In this document: positions 28,899 to 38,776 of the stretch, in pieces
Position numbering within the stretch: the stretch's first letter is position 1
Layout of the letters: each line of letters starts with the position of its first letter
Translations under genes and position numbers: made by a program
DNA from: Nitrosopumilaceae archaeon
GTDB lineage: Archaea; Thermoproteota; Nitrososphaeria; Nitrososphaerales; Nitrosopumilaceae
Length of the DNA: 64,000 bases
Direction of reading: 5' to 3'
NCBI GenBank assembly: GCA_024644385.1
Contig: JAHELB010000001.1
Coordinates: 39,739 to 103,738, forward strand
The notes under the pieces: generated by a model
Told to the model about the DNA's origin: nothing
The model's database searches: none
Seen by the model: the letters and a program-made list of their open reading frames with translations, nothing else

Positions 28899-29963
28899 TC
28901 AAATAACTTTTGTACTTTTTGCTAGATTGAAAGCTTTTCGTTCTGTCATTTCTATTTCTTTTAATATTGTATATCTTTCAGGTCTCAACTCTTGAGCAAT
29001 CATTAATGCGTCAATTACTTCATTTTTCTTCACCCCAATTTGTTTGGCCGTAGTTGGCGCTCCAACTTCTTTTAATGTTTTAATAATCTTTTTCCAATTT
29101 TGTCCTTGTAACTTTGCCATCATTATAGAACCAATACCACATTTTTCTCCATGCAAACCTTTTCCTGGTGCAATTTTATCTAATGCATGCGAAAAAAGAT
29201 GTTCGGCACCAGAACAAGGTCTACTACTACCTGCAATGCAGGATGCGACACCTGCACTGATTAATGCTTCTACAATAACTCTAGCATCCAATCCTTTCTT
29301 GGAATATTTACTTGAATTGTCCATTAATATCTTAGCACTCATCATTGCCAAATCTGCTGAATACATACCGTAATACTCTCCAGTTTTTTCATGACCTAAC
29401 TGCCAATCTTTTACAGCAATAATGTTTGCAATTAAATCCCCACATCCACTTGCCAAAAGTCTTGCAGGAGCTTTTTTGATCACATCTATATCCACAAAAA
29501 CTCCCAGAGGAGCAGTTGCCACAATTGAATGAGGTTTATCACTTTTTACAGAAACAAATGGACTCGCCATTCCGTCATGAGATGCCGCAGTTGGAACACT
29601 GACAAAGGGGATATCTAGATTAAAAGAGACCATTTTCGCCGAATCTACAGAACGCCCCCCTCCAATTCCCGCAATGATATCACTATCATCATTTTTAACC
29701 TCTTTTTGTATTTGATTTAAGGTCCTGATCTGATTATCTTTTGCTATATGCCAAACAAATTTGATTTTTTTTAATTTTAACGAGTTTTCAATTTTTTTCT
29801 TGAGAATCTTTTTTACATGAATTCCGGAAATTAAGGAAATTTTTTTGGGTTTATTCAAAGAAAAGAGAAATTCTCCAAATTCCTTAATGTTGTTATCCCC
29901 AACCACAATTAACCTTGGTAATTCCATGGTATGTGATTGCATGCGTTTTTCCTTTTTTGTCAC
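28899..29963 (-). CDS. egsA: Glycerol-1-phosphate dehydrogenase [NAD(P)+]
   Basis: GIGGGRSVDSAKMVSFNLDIPFVSVPTAASHDGMASPFVS; SGCGDLIANI; HGEKCGIGSIMM. Confidence 0.93.
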   Translation of the reverse strand: MTKKEKRMQSHTMELPRLIVVGDNNIKEFGEFLFSLNKPKKISLISGIHVKKILKKKIENSLKLKKIKFVWHIAKDNQIRTLNQIQKEVKNDDSDIIAGIGGGRSVDSAKMVSFNLDIPFVSVPTAASHDGMASPFVSVKSDKPHSIVATAPLGVFVDIDVIKKAPARLLASGCGDLIANIIAVKDWQLGHEKTGEYYGMYSADLAMMSAKILMDNSSKYSKKGLDARVIVEALISAGVASCIAGSSRPCSGAEHLFSHALDKIAPGKGLHGEKCGIGSIMMAKLQGQNWKKIIKTLKEVGAPTTAKQIGVKKNEVIDALMIAQELRPERYTILKEIEMTERKAFNLAKSTKVI

Positions 29964-30030
29964 TATTTATCATTTGAAGAGATCAAAAAGTTATTTAAAA
30001 GGGTGAATACCACTTACATTATCTCTAAAG

Positions 30031-30672
30031 GTGTATCTTTTGTCAAATAATGTCCAAGAAAAAATTCTACACGGAACCACTACTGTGGGTATCAAAGCCA
30101 AAGATGGTGTAGTATTATGTGCTGACATGAGAGCCAGTGCAGGTTATTTCATAGCAAATAACAACACTATGAAAATACAAAAAATTGACATCCATGCAGG
30201 CTTGACTTTGGCAGGCGGTGTGGCTGACGCACAGAATATTGTTGATATCTTACGATATCATTCAAATCTTCATAGGGTAGAAAAACATGGACCCATTTCA
30301 ATTCACTCTCTTAGTAGACTCTGTTCACTCATATTTCACCAAAATCGTGGTTATCCATTCATGGCTGATATTCTTATAGGCGGATATGATGCAAACGGGC
30401 CAGCATTGTTTAATGTGGATATGTTTGGTTCAGTAGAAGAAAAAAACTATGTCACAACTGGAAGTGGTTCTCCGGTTGCATATGGTTTACTAGAAGAAGA
30501 ATATCGTGGGGATTTAACAGTGGAAGAAGCAAAAAAAATTGCTTTAAGAGCGGTCAAAGCGGCAATTGTAAGAAACATTGGAACTGGAGATGGAATTAAT
30601 ATTGCAGTTATGGATAAAGATGGATTCCGCCTTATTACCGAAGAACAAAAGAAAGCAATCATTGAACTTTAG
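30031..30672 (+). CDS. psmB: Archaeal proteasome beta subunit
   Basis: LHGTTTVGIKAKDGVVLCADMRASAGYF with predicted cleavage before Thr; GSGSPVAYGLLEEEY. Confidence 0.93.
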   Translation: MYLLSNNVQEKILHGTTTVGIKAKDGVVLCADMRASAGYFIANNNTMKIQKIDIHAGLTLAGGVADAQNIVDILRYHSNLHRVEKHGPISIHSLSRLCSLIFHQNRGYPFMADILIGGYDANGPALFNVDMFGSVEEKNYVTTGSGSPVAYGLLEEEYRGDLTVEEAKKIALRAVKAAIVRNIGTGDGINIAVMDKDGFRLITEEQKKAIIEL

Positions 30673-30715
30673 AAATTTACCCAATAAATAATCCCAATCA
30701 AACTTTCGTGATTTA

Positions 30716-32653
30716 ATGCAAAGGAAACTTCAAGAAAAAGAATCGACTAACAGCCAAAATATAATGGCCACCATACTGCAAAGTATTCCCAAAGAAGCAA
30801 GTCTAACAAAAATAGAATACGAGGGACCTAGGATTGCACTTTACACAAATTCCCCACGCTATCTTTTAGAACACAATGATACAGTTTCAAATCTTGTAAA
30901 TATTATAAAAAAACGGATTGTGATTAGGACTGATGAATCGATTAGAAAACCAGAAGATGAATCTAGACGAATAATAACAGAATGTGTCCCTGAAGAAGCC
31001 AAACTTCAAGGAACTGTTTTTGATACTGCCACGGGCGAAGTTTCGATTGAAGCAAAAAGACCTTGGCTACTTCAAAGAAATGCAACAGAATTCAATCATG
31101 CTGATATTACAGAAAAAATAGGTTGGAAAATTCGTATTAGAAAAGCAACTACAATACAATCTCGTACCATTCAGACGATCAAAGCTACACTAAAACAATC
31201 CTCTGCAGAAAGAAGTCGGCAACTAAAAGAGATTGGAGATGAAATTTTTAGACCTAGATTATCTCAAAGATCCGAAGTTTCTCTTTTCACCTTAGGAGGA
31301 TTTGGCCAAGTAGGCAGATCTTCCATGTTGTTATCTACTCCTGAAAGTAAAATTTTAATTGATTGTGGAGTTAATCCAGGAGCTAAATCTCCAATGGATG
31401 CCTATCCTAGGTTAGATTCTCTCAATATCACCTTAGATGACCTTGATGCAGTTGTAATTGGACATGCACATTTAGATCATACAGGATTCCTACCAACTTT
31501 GTGTAAGTATGGGTATAAGGGCCCAATTTATTGTACAGAACCAACCCTACCCATGATGAATTTAATTCAACTTGATGCTATCAAAGTTGCAGCAGCTCAG
31601 GGAAGAGTTCCAATTTATTCTGAGAGAGACGTAAAACAAATAATGAAACAAACCATTACACTTCCTTACGGAACCGTAACTGATATCTCACCTGACATTA
31701 AACTAGTGCTTGCAAATGCTGGACATATTCTTGGTTCAGCCTTATGTCATTTCCATATTGGAAATGGAGATCATAACTTTGTTTATTCTGGGGATATAAA
31801 ATTTGGAAAAAGTATTTTGTTTGAAGCTGCCAGTTGGAATTTTCCTAGGGTTGAGACTTTACTAATCGAAAGTACATATGGTCTAAAAGAAGACATCCAA
31901 CCAACCAGACAAGAGGTAGAATCTTCTTTCATTAACGCAGTTAACAATACTCTTGCAGATGGAGGAAAAGTCTTAATTCCAATTCCAGCCGTAGGTCGGG
32001 CTCAAGAAATTATGATGGTAATTGATCATTATATGAAATCAGGCGAAATGGTCGAAGCACCTGTTTTTACGGAAGGAATGATTTCAGAAGCTTCAGCCAT
32101 ACACGAATCATATCCGGAATATCTTGCAAGAGAATTAAAACAAAAGATTCTACAAACAGATGACAATCCATTTGATTCAGAATATTTTACCAATATTGAA
32201 CATGCAGACGCTAGGGAAGAACCTCTACGTGAAGACTCTCCCTGTATTATTTTAGCAACATCTGGAATGCTTGAAGGAGGACCTGTATTAGAATATTTCA
32301 AAAATATTGCTCCTGATAAAAAGAGCAAAGTATTGTTTGTTTCCTACCAGGTAAACGGAACTTTAGGGAGGAGAGTTTTAGATGGTTCCAAACAAGTTTC
32401 TATGCTTGGAAAAGAAGGCAAGGTAGAAGTTGTAAACATAAATTGTAGCGTGGAGAAATTAGATGGATTTAGTGGACATAGTGATTATAATCAATTAATG
32501 TCATTTGTTCAAAGATTAAGACCAAAACTTCGTAGGGTGTTGGTTAATCACGGTGAAAGAAAAAAATCTGAAAACCTTGCAATGAATATCAGAAGAATGT
32601 ACAGAGTTCCAGCTCATTATCCTCAAATACAAGAGGCAATTAAATTATTTTAG
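30716..32653 (+). CDS. aCPSF1/FttA-type beta-CASP ribonuclease with KH domains
   Basis: TLGGFGQVGRSSMLLSTPESKILIDCGVNPG; GHAHLDHTGFLP; SGDIKFG; SGHSDYNQL. Confidence 0.95.
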   Translation: MQRKLQEKESTNSQNIMATILQSIPKEASLTKIEYEGPRIALYTNSPRYLLEHNDTVSNLVNIIKKRIVIRTDESIRKPEDESRRIITECVPEEAKLQGTVFDTATGEVSIEAKRPWLLQRNATEFNHADITEKIGWKIRIRKATTIQSRTIQTIKATLKQSSAERSRQLKEIGDEIFRPRLSQRSEVSLFTLGGFGQVGRSSMLLSTPESKILIDCGVNPGAKSPMDAYPRLDSLNITLDDLDAVVIGHAHLDHTGFLPTLCKYGYKGPIYCTEPTLPMMNLIQLDAIKVAAAQGRVPIYSERDVKQIMKQTITLPYGTVTDISPDIKLVLANAGHILGSALCHFHIGNGDHNFVYSGDIKFGKSILFEAASWNFPRVETLLIESTYGLKEDIQPTRQEVESSFINAVNNTLADGGKVLIPIPAVGRAQEIMMVIDHYMKSGEMVEAPVFTEGMISEASAIHESYPEYLARELKQKILQTDDNPFDSEYFTNIEHADAREEPLREDSPCIILATSGMLEGGPVLEYFKNIAPDKKSKVLFVSYQVNGTLGRRVLDGSKQVSMLGKEGKVEVVNINCSVEKLDGFSGHSDYNQLMSFVQRLRPKLRRVLVNHGERKKSENLAMNIRRMYRVPAHYPQIQEAIKLF

Positions 32654-32923
32654 GTCGTATTCAGGTTTCCATATTTTAATTCTTGAAGGTGCAACAATAA
32701 TTCGTTCTTCTCCCAATCTTGCAATATCTGCACCTGCAGTTTTGGCAATAGAATACAAATCTTCCACAACTTTTCGAAGTTGCTCCACATCTTTTTGAGC
32801 TAATGGCGTTACTCTTAAAATCAATATCATTCCTTTTTTGATATCCTCCTTAATAGAATGAACATCACTTGCGTCTCGAATAGTGATTGCTTTCAAGTAT
32901 GTGGGATTGTCCTGTTTTTGCAT
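32645..32923 (-). CDS. sepF: SepF-like cell division protein
   Basis: YLKAITIRDASDVHSIKEDIKKGMILILRVTPLAQKDVEQLRKVVEDLYSIAKTAGADIARLGEERIIVAPS. Confidence 0.85.
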   Translation of the reverse strand: MQKQDNPTYLKAITIRDASDVHSIKEDIKKGMILILRVTPLAQKDVEQLRKVVEDLYSIAKTAGADIARLGEERIIVAPSRIKIWKPEYDLK

Positions 32924-32996
32924 CCTTGATGAAAATGTAATCTACTCCTTCAAAAACTCTTCCTTAGTTTTAACTAATTTGAGTAAGATTCCATGC

Positions 32997-34004
32997 CTAA
33001 ATTCTAAATTTAAGGTAGGATTCTTCTTTTGCAGGTTCTGTAATAGTCTCATTTTTCTTTGTGTCTTTGATTATTGTAACAAAACTTTTCTTGGCACTTG
33101 GTGCATCTGAATATCTTAAAGTAATTGACGATGCTAGTTCAATATGATTCTCAAGATTGTTTCCTCGTAAAATTGAAATTGGTCCCATATGATCTCTTGA
33201 CTCTAACAAAATATCATTGGGTAGTGCAATTGCCTTAATCATTTCGTTTTCTTCTTTATTTCTTCCAACCACAAGCTTTGTTTCATTGGTTAGTCTGAAG
33301 TGTCTTCCAACTTTTAACAAGTCAATATCATTTATTGTTGGTGTTTCGATATGTTCAAACAAATCCTTAGCTCTTAATCCAAAAGCTGGATCAGTCAAAA
33401 GACATCCACCACCGGCATTAGGAGGGTTTTCAATTCCGTATTTTTTTGCTAATTCTAATTGTGATTTTCTAGTTCTACCTTTAATCATTCCAAGATTTTC
33501 TCTTTTGATTAGTCCATTCCTTTCGGGATCTGTTTCAGGTAGCAGTGCAGCTGATAAGGGCCGCACAATTTTTCCGATCAAACCTGTTTCTTTCTCGATT
33601 GTCCTTAATGCAGGAGCATGTTGACTCATTGGTCTTTGTCCTAAAACCTCTCCGGAAATAATAAACTCCGCACCAATTTCTTTCATTTGTTTTTCTGCTG
33701 CTTTAAACATCATAGATCTACAATCCACACATGGATTGAAACCTGCGCCCCTGCCATACTTGGGATGTTTGAGCATCTCGATATATTCATCTCCAAGATA
33801 AACTGTTTTGAGATTTACATTTAGATCGTCTGCTCGTTCTCTAATTTCAAATCCACATCCTCTTCCACAATCAAAATCACAAAAGGGAGTCTTAATTGCG
33901 ACAGCCGAAACATCAAAACCTTGTTCTTGCATCATCCTTACGGCAAGTTGGCTATCTAAACCACCAGAAAGTAATGCTACCACTTTCTTTTTTTCATCAG
34001 CCAT
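32997..34004 (-). CDS. ThiI/MnmA-like PP-loop tRNA-thiolation family ATPase
   Basis: VVALLSGGLDSQLAVRMM; NPCVDCRSMMF; GEVLGQRPMSQH; GGCLLTDP. Confidence 0.85.
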   Translation of the reverse strand: MADEKKKVVALLSGGLDSQLAVRMMQEQGFDVSAVAIKTPFCDFDCGRGCGFEIRERADDLNVNLKTVYLGDEYIEMLKHPKYGRGAGFNPCVDCRSMMFKAAEKQMKEIGAEFIISGEVLGQRPMSQHAPALRTIEKETGLIGKIVRPLSAALLPETDPERNGLIKRENLGMIKGRTRKSQLELAKKYGIENPPNAGGGCLLTDPAFGLRAKDLFEHIETPTINDIDLLKVGRHFRLTNETKLVVGRNKEENEMIKAIALPNDILLESRDHMGPISILRGNNLENHIELASSITLRYSDAPSAKKSFVTIIKDTKKNETITEPAKEESYLKFRI

Positions 34005-34075
34005 AATTTTTTACCAACTAATTCAATATACAAACTTTGCATCATACATAAATTATGAAAAGAAGATGATTTCTT

Positions 34076-35140
34076 GTGAAGGAACGAAGAAAAAATCTTC
34101 TTAAATTTGCCAAACAGATCGACTGTGACACTTTAGTTACATTTGAGCCTGAAAATCTCTTTTACATGACTGGATTTTGGGGTGAGGCTATTGGAATTTT
34201 GGAAAAAGGAGGGAATGCCACTATTATTGCGCCAGAGCTTGAAGTGGGACGAGCAAAAGAAGAGTCGCGTGAATGTAGTGTTATTACAGGTGAAAGGGGT
34301 GTTGGTATAATTTCATCATTAAAATCTAAAATCCAAAAAAATAAAGTTTGTACTGACTGTAATGATTTTTCTATAATGACCACATTGAAAAAATCCATCC
34401 CTAAAATTAAATCATCAACCATGCCATTTTACAATTCCAGAATTATAAAGGACGAAAAGGAAGTCCAAATTCTCAAAAAAGGCTCGAAAATAATAGATGA
34501 AATGTTTGAAATCTGTTCAAATAGGATGAAAGTCGGTCAGAGAGAGTCAGAACTTCAAGCAATCTTAATGGCATATGCCATCGAACAACAAATGTTTGAT
34601 ACTGGTTACAAATCCACCCTAAATCCACTCATTATAGCAGGTGGACCCAATGGAGCATTACCTCATGCACAGGTTACCCAAAGAAAATTCAAAAAAGGTG
34701 ATCTTGTTGTGGTGGACTTGACACTAAGATACAAAGGCTATGTGTCAGATTCAACTAGAACATTTGCAATTGGTAAAATTTCAGATAAAGCGGCAGAAGC
34801 TTATGAAATTGTAAAAGAATCACAAACCCATGGAATAAATGCAGTAAAACCCAAAGTAAAATGCAAAGAAGTTGATTTTGCTTGTAGAAAACTTATTGAA
34901 GATAAAAACTATGGAAAATATTTTATCCACTCAACTGGTCATGGAATTGGATTAGAAGTTCACGAAGTCCCAAATGTCTCTTATCAAAGTGAAACTCTAC
35001 TTGAAGGAAATATGGCAATTACCGTCGAACCTGGTATTTACATTCCAAAGAAATTTGGAATTAGAATAGAGGACTCTTTAATTGTAAAACAAAACCCAAT
35101 TGTTATGCATAAATTTACCAAAGATTTAGTAACCATTTGA
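34076..35140 (+). CDS. M24 family peptidase (Xaa-Pro aminopeptidase-like)
   Basis: VVDLTLRYKGYVSDSTRTFAIG; HSTGHGIGLEVHEVPNV; ITVEPGIYIP. Confidence 0.93.
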   Translation: MKERRKNLLKFAKQIDCDTLVTFEPENLFYMTGFWGEAIGILEKGGNATIIAPELEVGRAKEESRECSVITGERGVGIISSLKSKIQKNKVCTDCNDFSIMTTLKKSIPKIKSSTMPFYNSRIIKDEKEVQILKKGSKIIDEMFEICSNRMKVGQRESELQAILMAYAIEQQMFDTGYKSTLNPLIIAGGPNGALPHAQVTQRKFKKGDLVVVDLTLRYKGYVSDSTRTFAIGKISDKAAEAYEIVKESQTHGINAVKPKVKCKEVDFACRKLIEDKNYGKYFIHSTGHGIGLEVHEVPNVSYQSETLLEGNMAITVEPGIYIPKKFGIRIEDSLIVKQNPIVMHKFTKDLVTI

Positions 35141-35157
35141 GGCTTGTTGTAGAAAAT

Positions 35158-35652
35158 TTAGTCATAAAAATCAACTAAATTAATGATATATTTAGAATCT
35201 TCATTGTTTCCTTTAATGTCTCCAGTTTGCTTGTTAAGATCCCAACTATAATGAAAATCATCCTTATATGATTCAAAATCGAGAACAACCTGATAATTTT
35301 CATTTTCTAAATTAGAAATGACAACAGTTACCTGAGTATTTTTATTATCATAAATTTTCTCATTGGGATATTTTTCATTTATCTCATTTGAAATAGCGTC
35401 CATAACACTCAAGCCTTTATCATTTGGCCCTTTGTAGGACATTAAAGAATTTAATACCAAATTTTCCTCTTCTGTTAAAGTCTGGGGAAAGCTACTTTGC
35501 AAATCTCCCTTTGTTAATTCAGGTACTATAAAGATTATCAATATTGCTAAGACGGCAAGGTAAATGGGAGCTCGTTTTTTAATAAAATTTTTAAATTGCG
35601 AATTTTTAGGTTTTTCTTCTTTCTTTTTTGAATTTTTCACCATTTTTCTCAA
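35158..35652 (-). CDS. Hypothetical single-pass membrane protein
   Basis: RAPIYLAVLAILIIFIVPEL after a Lys-rich N-terminus. Confidence 0.65.
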   Translation of the reverse strand: MRKMVKNSKKKEEKPKNSQFKNFIKKRAPIYLAVLAILIIFIVPELTKGDLQSSFPQTLTEEENLVLNSLMSYKGPNDKGLSVMDAISNEINEKYPNEKIYDNKNTQVTVVISNLENENYQVVLDFESYKDDFHYSWDLNKQTGDIKGNNEDSKYIINLVDFYD

Positions 35653-36497
35653 ATCTTGTTTTTTGCGGTTAAAATTAAAACTTCCCAGGGAAATTCTATT
35701 GTTTTATTTTTTAGTGTATATGGTTTTATATTTTCTCTAACTAAATCCCTCAATTCTTTTTTCCTTGTTGTATCAAGTGAATCTAATTTTTCTTTTAATG
35801 GTTTTGCAACATATTTCAGATAATTTCTCCAATAGATTTCAAATGTACCAGGATTGAATTTAAAAATAAAATCTTTAACTTTGATTTTTGTAAATCCCGC
35901 CTTTTTTATTTCCCTTTGTAATGCAGATTTAGTGCTAAATCTATCTAAATCAGGAGAACCAAGAGGCACATAATCTGGGATAAATTCTGTTACTGCATCA
36001 AAAATACTGCTAAAAAAAGGAACTTTTTTTGGATTCCCGTGAACGGTTATGCCTATTTTTCCAGTATTTTTGAGATTTTTTTTGATATTTTCAAGTGCTT
36101 TTTGTGCATTTGGAAAAAAAAACAGAGCAAATTGACATGTGATAATATCAAAAGGTTTCGAAAAGTAAAAATTTTCTGCATCGACATTAACAAAATCTAA
36201 ATTAGATTGTAATGGGTTCCATTTTTTTGCGATCTTTATAGCTGTAATTGAGGTATCCCCTCCAACAGCGTATCCTGAACGACCCAATTTTTTCTTAATT
36301 TTATTTATTACAACCCCTGTTCCACACGCGAGGTCAAAAATTTTATCGGCTCTCTTGATATCTAACAATTCAATTAGTTTGGGAGTACTTTGAAATGGTC
36401 CTTGATTAACACTTGCCCATCTTTTATGATATCGGGGTGCTATTTCATTCCATATTGTTATATTCCGTTGCTTGTATTCTGAATGGTTTAATTTCAT
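35649..36497 (-). CDS. Class I SAM-dependent methyltransferase
   Basis: DKIFDLACGTGVVINKIKKKLG; FDIITCQFALFFFPN. Confidence 0.88.
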   Translation of the reverse strand: MKLNHSEYKQRNITIWNEIAPRYHKRWASVNQGPFQSTPKLIELLDIKRADKIFDLACGTGVVINKIKKKLGRSGYAVGGDTSITAIKIAKKWNPLQSNLDFVNVDAENFYFSKPFDIITCQFALFFFPNAQKALENIKKNLKNTGKIGITVHGNPKKVPFFSSIFDAVTEFIPDYVPLGSPDLDRFSTKSALQREIKKAGFTKIKVKDFIFKFNPGTFEIYWRNYLKYVAKPLKEKLDSLDTTRKKELRDLVRENIKPYTLKNKTIEFPWEVLILTAKNKI

Positions 36498-36526
36498 ATT
36501 TAATTCTGTTTTTTATTTGAAATATC

Positions 36527-36694
36527 TTATGTAATCTCTTTTAAAAAAGAGTCTAAGTTTTCTCCTGTTTCATGAAAGTATCTATGCTCTATCTCCTCTA
36601 ATTTTGTTTTCAATTTTTCATTTGGCAATTTTGTTAATCTCTCCTTAATTTCTTTATATTCAAATACAAGTTTCCTAAGCTCTGTTTTTTTCAT
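36527..36694 (-). CDS. 55-aa hypothetical microprotein overlapping the coaBC stop
   Basis: Manual translation MKKTELRKLVFEYKEIKERLTKLPNEKLKTKLEEIEHRYFHETGENLDSFLKEIT*; its ATG overlaps the coaBC TGA. Confidence 0.65.
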   Translation of the reverse strand: MKKTELRKLVFEYKEIKERLTKLPNEKLKTKLEEIEHRYFHETGENLDSFLKEIT

Positions 36695-37947
36695 TTTAAT
36701 TTATTTTCAATCTCTTTTCTGATAAATTTTACAACTCTTTGTTTATTTTTCCAACCTGATGACCTTACCTTTCCTGAATCGATAACTAGTACTTCATTAT
36801 AATTTGGATTTTTTTTATATCTTTTTGAACCTATATCATTTGCAATAATCATATCCGCATCTGATTCTTTTAATTTCTTTTTGGCCAAACCTATTAATTC
36901 TTTTTTTGTTAGATTTGCTTCAGCTTTAAACCCAATTAAAATTACATTTTTTTGAATTTTTTTTATCTGATCAATAATTTTTGGCATTCTTTTAAGGCTA
37001 ATTTTGATCTTATTTTGTGTACTTTTGATTTTCTTCTTACTTTGGGTTTCTGGAATATAATCTGCTACAGCAGCAGCCATAATGACTATATCAAATTTTG
37101 TTTTCAATTCCTTTTTCACAGTATCAAACATTTCTTTACTTGTTAAAACTCTAATTACCTTTGCCCCACTGGGCGGTTTTTCAAACCCTGGACCATAAAT
37201 CATTGTTACTTTAGAACCAGCCAAAATTAATTCTGACGCCAATAAAACTCCAGTTTTCCCAGAGCTTTGATTTGTAATCACTCGTACTGGATCAATATAC
37301 TCAATTGTAGGACCAGCTGTCATCAAGACTTTTTTATTTTTTAAAACAGATGAAAAACCAAACTTTTCTAAGACAAATCCTAAAACATCTTCCGGCTCAG
37401 GAGCCTTTGCTTTTCCTTCAACCATTCGAGGGGACAGAAAGTCAATTTTATTTTTTAAAAACTCTATATTTTTCTTTACTGCTAAATTATCATACATTGA
37501 TGCATGCATAGCAAGACACATCAAAATAGGTATTTTTGATCCAAATCCCACTGTAAGAACCGTGGATATTGGTGTATCATCAATACCGTTTGCCAATTTA
37601 CCAAGTGTATTTGCAGTTCCTGGATACACGACAATCAAATCCGCTTGATTATAGTCTGCCAATCTAATGTGCTCAAGCTCTCCGGTTAGTTTTGTAATTA
37701 CCTTATTTCCAGTGGCCCATTTGAAATAATCTGGTTGTATCAGCTTGGTTACAGCATTACTTGCAACACAAGTTATATCAGCTCCATGTCTCATAAACAA
37801 TCTTGCTAGTTCTATAGCCTTGTATGCTGCGACACTTCCTGCAACACAAAGAACAACTTTTTTCCCTGTTAATTCAAACCCATGGGAGTTTATAATATCC
37901 AAAGAAGGATGATCTTTTTTTTTCTTTATTTTCTTTTCATTTGCCAA
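36691..37947 (-). CDS. coaBC: Bifunctional phosphopantothenoylcysteine decarboxylase/phosphopantothenate--cysteine ligase
   Basis: VVLCVAGSVAAYKAIELARLF; TAGPTIEYIDPVRVITNQSSGKTG; AAAVADYIP. Confidence 0.94.
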   Translation of the reverse strand: MANEKKIKKKKDHPSLDIINSHGFELTGKKVVLCVAGSVAAYKAIELARLFMRHGADITCVASNAVTKLIQPDYFKWATGNKVITKLTGELEHIRLADYNQADLIVVYPGTANTLGKLANGIDDTPISTVLTVGFGSKIPILMCLAMHASMYDNLAVKKNIEFLKNKIDFLSPRMVEGKAKAPEPEDVLGFVLEKFGFSSVLKNKKVLMTAGPTIEYIDPVRVITNQSSGKTGVLLASELILAGSKVTMIYGPGFEKPPSGAKVIRVLTSKEMFDTVKKELKTKFDIVIMAAAVADYIPETQSKKKIKSTQNKIKISLKRMPKIIDQIKKIQKNVILIGFKAEANLTKKELIGLAKKKLKESDADMIIANDIGSKRYKKNPNYNEVLVIDSGKVRSSGWKNKQRVVKFIRKEIENKLK

Positions 37948-38776
37948 TTTCTTCTCGTAAATTTTCCAATTCCTTAGGATCCATTGAAAACCAATGCTCT
38001 GGGGCAGGAAACATGCCTGATTTTATATCCTTGTTGTAATTTTCAATTGTCCTAGTGATATCTTCAGACAAATTCATGTATCTCTTTACAAATTTTGGCT
38101 TTATTTTGTCATACATTCCTAGTAAATCCTGAATAACTAAAACTTGGCCATCACATCCCACTCCTGAACCAATACCTATAGTTGGAACATTAATTGTTTC
38201 AGAAATTATTTCTGCAACTTCATGGCTTATCATTTCAAGCGCGATGCTAAATACTCCTGCTTCTTCAAGTTCTTTGGCGTCATCGATTAATTTTAATGCA
38301 GAATTTTTGGTTTTGCCTTGAACTTTATATCCCTGATACAACATTGTTGTTTGTGGTTGTAAACCTATATGCCCCATTACTGGAATTCCAACATCAACAA
38401 TTGCACTAATTGTTTCAGCCATAGTAGAACCCCCTTCTAATTTTACAGCATCAGCCCCAGCTTTTATTAACTTACCAGAGTTTTTAATAGCATCATCAAT
38501 ATTTACTTGATATGACATAAAGGGTAGATCTGCTACTAGCAAAGAATTTTGTCTTGCTCTACTTACAGCTTCTGTAAACATACACATTTGATCCATTGTT
38601 ACTGGAATAGTATTTTCATATCCAAGCATTACCATTCCAGCACTATCACCTACCAGAAGTACATCTACTTCTGCCCTATCGCATAACGTTGCAAGAGTAT
38701 AATCATAACTAGTTATTACAGATATTTTCTTTTCATTTTTCTTCATATCTATTATGTCTTGAATGGACTTATGCAA
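37937..38776 (-). CDS. panB: 3-methyl-2-oxobutanoate hydroxymethyltransferase
   Basis: VITSYDYTLATLCDRAEVDVLLVGDSAGMVMLGYENTIPVTMDQM; GHIGLQPQ. Confidence 0.95.
   Translation of the reverse strand: MHKSIQDIIDMKKNEKKISVITSYDYTLATLCDRAEVDVLLVGDSAGMVMLGYENTIPVTMDQMCMFTEAVSRARQNSLLVADLPFMSYQVNIDDAIKNSGKLIKAGADAVKLEGGSTMAETISAIVDVGIPVMGHIGLQPQTTMLYQGYKVQGKTKNSALKLIDDAKELEEAGVFSIALEMISHEVAEIISETINVPTIGIGSGVGCDGQVLVIQDLLGMYDKIKPKFVKRYMNLSEDITRTIENYNKDIKSGMFPAPEHWFSMDPKELENLREEIGK

Noticed and set aside
29044-29373. + ORF antisense to G1P dehydrogenase
   Set aside because: Shadow of a conserved gene.
33217-33624. + ORF 135 aa antisense to the PP-loop ATPase
   Set aside because: Ser/Pro/Phe-rich shadow translation of a conserved gene.
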